Below, one piece after another: positions 6,835-11,502 of a stretch of DNA of 12,271 bases. This DNA comes from Methanobacteriota archaeon (GTDB lineage Archaea > Thermoplasmatota > Thermoplasmata > RBG-16-68-12). How positions within the stretch are numbered: the first letter of the stretch is position 1; the number at the start of each line of letters is the position of its first letter. The notes under the pieces are model-generated. The model was not told where the DNA came from. It did not search any database and saw only the letters and a list, made by a program, of their open reading frames with translations. Both the position numbers and the translations under genes were made by a program. The stretch covers positions 24,297 to 36,567 of the forward strand of contig VBLU01000089.1 in the NCBI GenBank assembly GCA_005879065.1, in the 5' to 3' direction.

Positions 6835-7939
6835 GAAACCGAAAGCGGGTGCCGCCCTGTCGAACAAGGCGGTCGACGCGCTCTACGGGATTGCCGAGGA
6901 GATCTACGAGGAACTCGACGGCGGCCAGATCCCGAAGATGAAAATCCCGCTCCGGACCAAGGCGAACATCCGGTTCGATTCGAAGCATGCGGTATGGAAG
7001 TATGGCAGCCTGATGGGCGTACGGAGCGCGAAGAAGTTGAAGGGCGCGCTCATGCTGCTCCGCACGATGCACGTGCTCGAGTTCATCCGGGACATGATCC
7101 GCGATAGCAAGTCGTCGACGCTGCGGGAGATGTACTACATTTCCGAAGGCTGGGACATCGCGAAGTTCCACGCACAAGAGGAGTCGAACCTGCTGGCCGA
7201 GGACCTGGAGGTGATCACGCAGCTCCTCCGGGAGGACTTCAAGCTTCGGCCTGAGGAGAGCGGGGCCAGCGTGATCGGGAACCTGACCCTCGAGGAGATC
7301 ACCCGGAACGGAGATCGCAAGCGGATCAACTGCCGCGACGACGTCGGGGATGCGGGTTACACGATCCCTTACAACGTGGAGAAAGAAAAGGTGAAACTGA
7401 TCGAGTCGGACGCGAAGTTCATCCTCGCGATCGAGACCGGAGGTATGTTCGACCGCCTCGTGGAGAACGGTTTCGATGAGGACGCCAAATGCATCCTCGT
7501 GCACCTCAAAGGTCAGCCCAGCCGAAGTACACGCCGATTATTGAAAAGATTAAATGAGGAGTTGAAAATTAATGTGGCTACGTTTACGGACGGCGATCCC
7601 TGGTCGTTCCGAATTCATGCGTCGGTCGCCTACGGAGCCATCAAGACCGCTCATATCTCCGAGTATCTGGCGACGCCGACTGCGGAGTTCGTCGGAATCA
7701 CCGCGAGCGACATCCTGAACTACGAGCTGCCCACGGACGCCCTCACCCCGCGGGACATCGGCGCGTTGAACGCAGAGATGACGGATCCTCGTTTCAACGA
7801 CGAGTTCTGGCGCACCGAGATCCAGGCGATGCTTCAGCTCAACAAGAAGGCGGAACAACAGGCGCTCGCCAAGTACGGCCTCGACTACGTGACCGACACG
7901 TATCTCCCGGAGAAACTCGGCCCCCTCGGGCTGATGTGA
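6827..7939 (+). CDS. top6A: DNA topoisomerase VI subunit A (Spo11-like cleavage subunit)
   Basis: This 370-residue protein is the DNA-cleaving subunit, homologous to eukaryotic Spo11. The winged-helix 5Y-CAP domain has the catalytic tyrosine motif LREMYYIS (Y103/Y104; one of the two forms the 5'-phosphotyrosyl link). The Toprim domain follows with the acidic residue in AIETGGMF (E203) and the metal-binding TDGDPW (D255, D257). The length is typical of the family. It begins with an ATG overlapping the last codons of top6B. One stretch, about 7534-7588 (residues ~236-254, just before TDGDPW), is strikingly A/T-rich with rare codons (TTA, TTG, AGA, AAT, ATT), although the protein stays in frame and family-like. 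A convergent membrane-protein gene ends 30 nt downstream. Confidence 0.97.
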   Translation: MSKKPKAGAALSNKAVDALYGIAEEIYEELDGGQIPKMKIPLRTKANIRFDSKHAVWKYGSLMGVRSAKKLKGALMLLRTMHVLEFIRDMIRDSKSSTLREMYYISEGWDIAKFHAQEESNLLAEDLEVITQLLREDFKLRPEESGASVIGNLTLEEITRNGDRKRINCRDDVGDAGYTIPYNVEKEKVKLIESDAKFILAIETGGMFDRLVENGFDEDAKCILVHLKGQPSRSTRRLLKRLNEELKINVATFTDGDPWSFRIHASVAYGAIKTAHISEYLATPTAEFVGITASDILNYELPTDALTPRDIGALNAEMTDPRFNDEFWRTEIQAMLQLNKKAEQQALAKYGLDYVTDTYLPEKLGPLGLM

Positions 7940-7969
7940 GCCGGCCCTCCGGCCGCAGTGGACGAGAAC

Positions 7970-8446
7970 TCACAGGGCCGAAACCGCCGCAATGACCACG
8001 ACCACGAACGTCAACACTTGGAGAAGCGATCTCACCCCGGACCATCTTCCGAAGCGTTGATACAGTTCGCCGAGTTCTTTCTCCGGGAGGATTCCTTTTC
8101 GCAGGCGAAGGAGGTTCGGGGCCGCCATCGCGGTCGTGATGACGTGGCCGATCGATAGGACCGCTCCCAAGGCAATCAGAAGAATTACACCTGAGGAGAC
8201 ATCTCCTCCTTGGAAGAGAGCCACCGCCGCGGCCCATGTGAGCAAGGGTGCGCCCAGGCCCAAGATCGGGTACAAGAACAGGCCGGGGCCGAGGTCGGTC
8301 GCCCGATGGTACTCGGCCATCGCCCGAAGTCCGATCTTTCTCCGGGCAGGAAGCTGGGTGATCGCCTTGTCGAGGCTCGCTCCCGCGAGCAGTCCGTTCA
8401 GAATCAGGGCCACCGCGAGGAGGGCCAGTTCCAAGGTGGAGGCCAT
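7970..8446 (-). CDS. four-helix membrane protein, possibly DUF1772-like
   Basis: This 158-residue protein has membrane segments at about 3-24, 52-78, 83-104 and 137-158. Between the first and second is a polar stretch (ASLDKAITQLPARRK...MAEYHRATD) and between the third and fourth a basic loop (RLRKGILPEKELGELYQRFGRW). The pattern of four helices, a conserved-looking polar segment after helix one, and an RF-x-x-W...R motif before the last helix reminds me of DUF1772 (anthrone oxygenase-like) proteins, but this is a weak recollection and no function should be read from it. The ATG at 8446 is supported by a TATA element 26-27 nt upstream and the absence of a Shine-Dalgarno motif. It is convergent with top6A; the 30-nt gap contains a short GCCGG/CCGGC inverted repeat (7940-7953). 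Confidence 0.75.
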   Translation of the reverse strand: MASTLELALLAVALILNGLLAGASLDKAITQLPARRKIGLRAMAEYHRATDLGPGLFLYPILGLGAPLLTWAAAVALFQGGDVSSGVILLIALGAVLSIGHVITTAMAAPNLLRLRKGILPEKELGELYQRFGRWSGVRSLLQVLTFVVVVIAAVSAL

Positions 8447-8467
8447 CGAGGGCTCCAGACAATCCGT

Positions 8468-8478
8468 GACTTAAGCCT
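8468..8478 (-). promoter_or_regulatory. TATA element for the leaderless membrane-protein gene at 8446
   Basis: On the minus strand AGGCTTAAGTC has its centre about 26-27 nt before the ATG at 8446. The spacing predicts transcription starting at the start codon. Confidence 0.38.
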
Positions 8479-8632
8479 TCAGATGAGTCGAAGAATGCAT
8501 GTTCATTGCTCACGACCTGGTATCGGATGGACGTCCTGGTACCGATAAAACTCCCAAAGGTGCTGAGAGTCTCCACTCCAATCCATAATGGAAGCAACAC
8601 TTTTCGAGATGACTCGGCGAGGACTGGAGGAA

Positions 8633-8647
8633 GACGCCCCCGCTGGG
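8633..8647. repeat. 15-bp direct repeat copying the tRNA-Arg 3' end (candidate att site, left)
   Basis: GACGCCCCCGCTGGG occurs here and again at 10816-10830, where it covers the last 13 bases of the tRNA-Arg(GCG) gene (acceptor 3' strand, discriminator base and part of the T-stem) plus two flanking bases. Archaeal integrated elements often leave a partial copy of the tRNA 3' end at the far side. The match is perfect but short, and no integrase is visible between the copies. Confidence 0.4.
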
Positions 8648-8676
8648 GAGCGGACGGACTATCGGAAACGCCCCCA

Positions 8677-8900
8677 CTACGGCACCAGGAGCTTCGGGCG
8701 GTCTCCGACACCTCGACGACCCGTGGCCCGTCCGTGACGAGAACCCCGAAGCTCGCGCCCTGCTCCCAGCGCGCCGCCGGCTCCCACTGGCACCTCGGAC
8801 AGGCCTCGAAGGTGCCGTGGTGGCCGTTGTAGTGGTGGGCCATCCTGCTGACGACCGTGCCGGTGCCGAAGACGATCCGACGGTCCACGATGGGCCGCAC
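8677..8900 (-). pseudogene. possible small zinc-binding protein gene with a one-base frameshift
   Basis: Reading down from GTG at 8900, codons have consistently G/C third positions and encode MRPIVDRRIVFGTG... and then, from an internal ATG at 8843, MAHHYNGHHGTFEACPRCQW, with a histidine cluster and one CxxC pair. Around 8700-8706 this frame turns into low-quality codons, while the adjacent frame continues with G/C-ending codons as PKLLVP and a stop at 8677. Adding one base in the GCCCG run would give a protein of about 74-75 residues ending ...VVEVSETAPKLLVP. This could be a sequencing or assembly error, a real decay event, or chance. I recognise no family. Confidence 0.3.
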
Positions 8901-8964
8901 GGGGGCTAGGTGCTTCAAGCAGCGGACAAGTAGTATTCCGCCCCGCATTCCGGAAGTCCCCGCT

Positions 8965-9057
8965 CCCCGCTCCATGGGCGCGAAACCGCCACGGAAAGAC
9001 CTCCCAGACGCAATAGGAAGGCCGTGGGCGCGATCTGGGCTTTTCCATGGAGCGGGG
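8965..9057. repeat. perfect 13-bp inverted repeat around a 67-nt spacer
   Basis: CCCCGCTCCATGG at 8965-8977 is exactly complementary to CCATGGAGCGGGG at 9045-9057. The left arm is preceded by a partial tandem copy (CCCCGCT), so the flanking GTCCCCGCT also matches the right-hand extension. The spacer contains a shorter CCCAGA/TCTGGG pairing, so the whole could fold as a branched hairpin. It lies about 90 nt downstream of the tRNA in the tRNA's direction of transcription. It may be a structured RNA, a terminator-like structure or a remnant of a small mobile sequence. Confidence 0.55.
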
Positions 9058-9138
9058 ACCGATCCGAGCCATCTTCGGAAGCTCGGGGTCCCACCGGCAA
9101 CAGTCTTTTGGCGGGTGCCGTCCATCTCCCGCGCGACG

Positions 9139-9142
9139 AAAA
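9139..9142 (-). terminator. short T-run after the tRNA at 9145-9218
   Basis: On the minus strand the tRNA 3' end is followed within 2 nt by CTTTTC. Archaeal RNA polymerase terminates on short T-runs, so this is a plausible terminator. The run is only four bases. Confidence 0.3.
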
Positions 9143-9144
9143 GG

Positions 9145-9218
9145 TGGCCGGGGCCCGATTTGAACGGGCGAAAACCCGCTTGCAGGGCGGGCCCGTTACC
9201 ATGCTTTGGAACCCGGCC
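9145..9218 (-). tRNA. tRNA of uncertain identity: UGC (Ala) by position, Cys-like in other features
   Basis: On the minus strand a 74-nt cloverleaf has a perfect 7-bp acceptor (GGCCGGG/CCCGGCC, discriminator A), a 5-bp anticodon stem CCCGC/GCGGG with 7-nt loop CCTGCAA, and a T-arm GCCCG-TTCAAAT-CGGGC. CCA is not encoded. The loop position gives anticodon UGC (Ala). Three things are odd: position 33 is C instead of the near-universal U, the G3:U70 pair that marks alanine tRNA is a C-G pair, and the D-arm has only 2-3 pairs (CC...GG around AAAGCATGGTAAC), as in many cysteine tRNAs. A one-base shift would give GCA (Cys) after a U33, but then the anticodon stem does not pair and the discriminator is A rather than U. 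The tRNA call is safe; the amino acid is not. A palindromic TATA box lies 28 nt upstream. Confidence 0.85.
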
Positions 9219-9242
9219 ACCTCGTCATGCCTCCCGCTACCT

Positions 9243-9250
9243 CTTTAAAG
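9243..9250. promoter_or_regulatory. palindromic TATA box shared by the tRNA and the leaderless gene at 9273
   Basis: CTTTAAAG is its own reverse complement. Its centre (9246.5) is 26.5 nt from the GTG at 9273 on the plus strand and 28.5 nt from the tRNA 5' end at 9218 on the minus strand. Both distances are those of archaeal TATA boxes, so one element could drive divergent transcription in a 54-nt intergenic region. Confidence 0.5.
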
Positions 9251-9272
9251 TCCCCGGAAATTAGCGTGACAC

Positions 9273-9827
9273 GTGGACCCGTATGGTCCGGAGGCCGCGG
9301 AGGGCCTCGCGGCGTGGTCGAAGCAGGCGCTCGACATGTACGCTTGGCCGCTCGATCCATCGTTCGATTGGAGCCGGTACGCCTGCCCCAAGTGCGGGCA
9401 GATTCTCACGACAATCGTCCAGGTGGGATTCCGTTTCCCTGTCATGAGACCCGACCCGCACTACTTGGCTCACCGACCGGAGGGGAGCAAGCTCTCCCTT
9501 TTCGAGATGAACCAGCGAGGTCACCACAATCGCCACCGGAATCCGTGGTACCCGAAGCGCGGGCGCCCGAGCTACGAGGATCGGCGGGCACCGCTTCGGG
9601 CGGTCATATTCAGGAGCCCCGACAGGAACGGAACCGAGATGGTGATCAATCCGAACCCTGGGGACATCCCCTCGGGGGCGGTGATTCTCGACGAGAGGGC
9701 CTTTCGCTCGCACGACGACGCAGGCTCCTTCTTCGTCTGGACGACCTTCTACGGGCCCCTTAGAAGGCGGATGCAGGCCCGAGAAAGGCAACGGAGACAC
9801 CGCGCGAAGAGACGACGGCGCGTGTAG
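9273..9827 (+). CDS. uncharacterised basic-tailed protein with one CPKC knuckle
   Basis: This 184-residue protein is not one I recognise. It has a single zinc-knuckle-like CPKCG (C38, C41), with histidines at 63 and 67 (PHYLAH) and a His-rich stretch GHHNRHRN at 83-90 that could complete a metal site. A middle region has hydrophobic strands (LRAVIFRS, SGAVILDE, GSFFVWTTFYG). The last 20 residues are a dense Arg/Lys tail suggestive of nucleic-acid binding, which is inference. It has no signal peptide or membrane segment. The GTG start is chosen because a TATA box lies 26-27 nt upstream with no Shine-Dalgarno motif, so the mRNA appears leaderless; the next in-frame ATG is at 9336. The next gene starts 23 nt after its stop and has a ribosome binding site, suggesting a two-gene unit. 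Codon use is somewhat less G/C-biased than in top6. Confidence 0.7.
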   Translation: MDPYGPEAAEGLAAWSKQALDMYAWPLDPSFDWSRYACPKCGQILTTIVQVGFRFPVMRPDPHYLAHRPEGSKLSLFEMNQRGHHNRHRNPWYPKRGRPSYEDRRAPLRAVIFRSPDRNGTEMVINPNPGDIPSGAVILDERAFRSHDDAGSFFVWTTFYGPLRRRMQARERQRRHRAKRRRRV

Positions 9828-9837
9828 TCGCTCATCA

Positions 9838-9844
9838 GCGGGAG
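9838..9844 (+). promoter_or_regulatory. ribosome binding site for the gene at 9851
   Basis: GCGGGAG sits 6 nt before the GTG at 9851. It supports that start and indicates translation from within a longer, two-gene mRNA. Confidence 0.55.
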
Positions 9845-9850
9845 TTCCTC

Positions 9851-10513
9851 GTGACCGATCCGCCGAAACCGCGTGCCAAAGACCTATCCCAGATGCAACT
9901 CTTCAATGAGACAGTCAATCGGCTCCGACGCAGAAAGTTCGTTCACGACATGGTCACCAAGCCCTCAGGAGTGACCATCTCGGGGCGCATAGGAGAGCGG
10001 ATCAAGGCAGAAATTCGCGGACCCGACGAGGAGGCGGTTGATGCCATGATTCTTGCCCTCCGGCTCTTGAAGCAGAATGACCCGACAAGCCTGCGGCGGA
10101 TGGCCCAACTCTATGAGCGGCTACCGGTTGAGAGTCCACACAAGACATACTTCCTTGACGCCCGCGCAAAGATCAATGCCCAACTCGACGAAGAGTCGGA
10201 ATTACTATACGAGCGACGCCAGAAGAAAACCGGGAAGGTCGTCTACAGGGAGCGATTCACCAATCGCCGAGTTCTCGACCTGCTCATCTACGGCGAAAGA
10301 GCCCACCCGAATCCGAAGCTAAGGGCCCTAGTGCAGGACCTGCGGAAGTCGGATGTCACGTCGGTCCTACTTGACAACACGTTCAACATCGTGGCCCTGG
10401 AGTTTCTCGACGGGGTGTTCTATCTCCAAATCCAGAATGCAGCCCTCTACCAAGAACTGACGGGAAAGGCGTTCACCATTGATTGGCCGACTAGCCCACC
10501 TGTTGGCTCGTGA
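9851..10513 (+). CDS. uncharacterised soluble helical protein, accessory-type codon use
   Basis: This 220-residue, mostly helical protein has no signal peptide or membrane segment. The N-terminal third is basic (NRLRRRKF) followed by a short beta-like stretch (GVTISGRIGERIKAEIRGPDEE). Then come helices AVDAMILALRLLKQ and SLRRMAQLYERLP, a motif LLIYGERAHPNPKLRAL at ~144-160, and a C-terminal pair of hydrophobic helices (TSVLLDNTFNIVALEFL, YLQIQNAALYQELTG). The 'ALRLLKQND..SL..M..LY..LP' and '(hydrophobic)YGxxAH' patterns recall widespread uncharacterised proteins of bacterial and archaeal accessory genomes, from memory only. Third codon positions are clearly less G/C-rich than in neighbouring core genes (CTA, TTA, AGG, AAT, CCA are common), suggesting later acquisition. 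The GTG start has a good Shine-Dalgarno motif. The stop codon sits in the loop of a perfect 8-bp hairpin. Confidence 0.82.
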   Translation: MTDPPKPRAKDLSQMQLFNETVNRLRRRKFVHDMVTKPSGVTISGRIGERIKAEIRGPDEEAVDAMILALRLLKQNDPTSLRRMAQLYERLPVESPHKTYFLDARAKINAQLDEESELLYERRQKKTGKVVYRERFTNRRVLDLLIYGERAHPNPKLRALVQDLRKSDVTSVLLDNTFNIVALEFLDGVFYLQIQNAALYQELTGKAFTIDWPTSPPVGS

Positions 10514-10523
10514 ATCGAGCCAA
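10503..10523 (+). terminator. 8-bp hairpin with the stop codon in its loop
   Basis: TTGGCTCG (10503-10510) pairs perfectly with CGAGCCAA (10516-10523) around a 5-nt loop that contains the TGA of the upstream gene. No T-run follows, so it is not a classic intrinsic terminator; mRNA 3'-end protection or termination support is possible. Confidence 0.35.
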
Positions 10524-10817
10524 GAACCGGACGGCGCGCGGCGGCGCGCAGCCTTGACGAGCGTAGCCCGTGCTTCGAGAGCGCGTTCGCAACGGGGCCT
10601 GCACCTCACTTCAACGTTGGGCGAAGGCTGCTTGATCGAACAGGACCGAGGTGACTTACGCCCTCGATACGTGGCATGATCTCATCCCTATGTGGTCTGT
10701 TATAAACTTTGGAAATAGGCGAACCTGCTCGGTTCGACCGTCCTATCAGTACGGTGCCTACTCTTGGAAGTGATGATGAACAGGCCGAGCGGCAGGGTTT
10801 GATACCGATAATCGGGA
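10514..10817. other. 304-nt stretch without a confident gene
   Basis: This lies between the gene ending at 10513 and the tRNA-Arg. It begins with the 3' half of the hairpin above, then a near-palindromic GCGCGC/GCGCGC tract at about 10533-10548. A clear TATA-like sequence TTATAAAC lies at 10700-10707. A GTGATGATGAA stretch near 10769-10779 resembles a box C motif but has no partner box D. Base composition is more mixed than in the core genes, and frames open here show no coding bias. Confidence 0.45.
10606..10677 (-). other. 23-codon frame at leaderless distance from a TATA box
   Basis: On the minus strand an ATG at 10677 is about 26 nt from the centre of the TATA-like element TTATAAAC (10700-10707; GTTTATAAC on this strand). 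It opens a 23-codon frame, MPRIEGVSHLGPVRSSSLRP plus three residues, ending with TGA at 10606. The promoter spacing is what draws attention. The peptide has no recognisable features and the TATA could equally start a non-coding RNA or serve neither strand. Confidence 0.17.
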
Positions 10818-10830
10818 CGCCCCCGCTGGG
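10816..10830. repeat. 15-bp direct repeat at the tRNA-Arg 3' end (candidate att site, right)
   Basis: This copy of GACGCCCCCGCTGGG is the end of the tRNA-Arg gene itself plus two flanking bases. The partner copy is at 8633-8647, so the interval bounded by the pair is about 2.2 kb. Confidence 0.4.
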
Positions 10831-10891
10831 ATTCGAACCCAGGTCTCAGGCTCCGCAGGCCTGTAGTCTGTCCAAGCTAACCTACGAGGGC
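10818..10891 (-). tRNA. tRNA-Arg (anticodon GCG)
   Basis: This is a complete 74-nt cloverleaf on the minus strand. The acceptor is GCCCTCG/CGGGGGC (with one U-G pair) and the discriminator is G. The D-stem GGTT pairs with GACT. The anticodon stem CAGGC/GCCTG closes the loop CTGCGGA, giving anticodon GCG after U33. The T-arm is CTGGG-TTCGAAT-CCCAG. A20, an arginine identity base, follows G18-G19. It decodes CGC and, through wobble, CGU. CCA is not encoded. No intron is present. An A/T-rich element 28 nt upstream is a likely promoter. The last 13 bases recur at 8635-8647. Confidence 0.95.
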
Positions 10892-10913
10892 TTGCAGGGC
10901 AAACGTGCTCTAT

Positions 10914-10923
10914 GCCTAAAGTC
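10914..10923 (-). promoter_or_regulatory. probable TATA element for tRNA-Arg
   Basis: On the minus strand GACTTTAGGC is centred about 28 nt before the tRNA 5' end, in the 58-nt gap after the membrane-protein gene, at the correct distance for a tRNA promoter in archaea. Confidence 0.35.
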
Positions 10924-10949
10924 TCGCATTCAAAATGAAGTACAATCTC

Positions 10950-11468
10950 TCAGGATTTCGGCGCCCTGGATCGTGCGCCGTCGGCGACCGATGAAGACGC
11001 CATAAGACCGGTCAGGTATTCCTGGAAGGAGGCGTTGAACATCCCGCGGGAGATCGTGTGCACATGGGTGAAGATCGGGTTTCGGCACATGACCTCGATC
11101 CAGGTCGCCCATTCACGCCACGAGGCGTCGTCGATCCACCGCTTCTCGTGTAGGATGTAGACTCTCTCGAACAATCCATAGATCATGAGGAGATAACTTC
11201 GCACGAGTTTCTCTCGGGACGAGAGGGGCGGAAGGTCGGCTGCGGAGACGGAACCGGGTCTCACGAGATCGTCCAGCAGCTCCCCGATCTCCGGTCGATT
11301 GACCTGGGTTCGAATGATGTCGTTGTAGTCGTCCAAGACGCCCTGGTAGGCGGCATCCTTGATCGCCTTCGTCTGGCTCCTCAGCTGAAGGATGAAGACG
11401 ATCAGGGTGACGGTGAGGACGACCGTTTGCCCGAGGGTCGCAATGGCCACGAGGTCGAACCCGTCCAT
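10950..11468 (-). CDS. single-helix membrane-anchored helical protein, function unknown
   Basis: From the ATG at 11468 this is 172 residues. Residues ~8-30 (IATLGQTVVLTVTLIVFILQL) are one membrane segment near the N-terminus. The rest is soluble, mainly helical and probably cytoplasmic: RSQTKAIKDAAYQGVLDDYN, a RPEIGELLDDLVR helix, then SREKLVRSYLLMIYGLFERVYILHEKRWIDDASWREWATW. This layout (one helix, then Q-x-x-K-A...Y, then 'YGLFE..Y.L...R.ID...W..W') resembles a widespread uncharacterised group of the DUF4760 kind, a tentative recollection. A TTG 78 nt further upstream (11546) would add 26 basic and proline-rich residues inside the end of adk; I prefer the ATG because the helix begins right after it. 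It starts 34 nt after the adk stop and is probably cotranscribed with adk. Confidence 0.75.
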   Translation of the reverse strand: MDGFDLVAIATLGQTVVLTVTLIVFILQLRSQTKAIKDAAYQGVLDDYNDIIRTQVNRPEIGELLDDLVRPGSVSAADLPPLSSREKLVRSYLLMIYGLFERVYILHEKRWIDDASWREWATWIEVMCRNPIFTHVHTISRGMFNASFQEYLTGLMASSSVADGARSRAPKS

Positions 11469-11502
11469 CCATTCCCACTTCGGTTCCGGACGACTGGAGG
11501 GC

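Larger units (their letters stand above)
8447..9144. other. 698-nt stretch without a confident gene
   Basis: This stretch lies between the membrane-protein gene and the tRNA at 9145-9218. It contains a promoter for the former, one copy of a 15-bp repeat matching the tRNA-Arg 3' end (8633-8647), a possible frameshifted small gene (8677-8900, minus) and a 13-bp inverted repeat (8965-9057). A loose tandem, CCTGGTATCGGA and CCTGGTACCGAT, occurs at about 8516-8549. Several frames stay open because of base composition, but outside 8677-8900 none shows the G/C-rich third positions of the real genes. Confidence 0.5.

Noticed and set aside
5770..6867. Minus-strand frame of 365 codons opposite top6B
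   Set aside because: It is an antisense shadow of a confident gene; the composition is typical of a complementary-strand artefact.
7839..9125. Minus-strand frame open for 428 codons across the end of top6A, the membrane gene and the intergenic region
   Set aside because: It runs antisense through the 3' end of top6A and in another frame through the better supported gene at 7970-8446, and most of it lacks coding bias. Only the piece near 8700-8900 looks coding, treated separately.
8281..9155. 10-bp match GGCCGGGGCC between the membrane gene and the 3' end of the odd tRNA as a second att pair
   Set aside because: It is too short, self-complementary and G/C-only, and lies inside a coding sequence.
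10769..10779. Box C-like GTGATGATGAA suggesting a C/D guide RNA
   Set aside because: No box D, D' or second box C occurs at the right spacing on the same strand.
9178..10900. 11-bp match GCTTGCAGGGC between the odd tRNA's anticodon region (9178-9188) and the 5' flank of tRNA-Arg (10890-10900)
   Set aside because: It is short and not placed at equivalent tRNA positions; probably coincidence in GC-rich DNA.
10709..11005. Plus-strand frame of 98 codons crossing the tRNA-Arg gene
   Set aside because: It needs a TTG start and reads antisense through the tRNA and the end of the gene at 10950; the TATA at 10700 does not fit its start.
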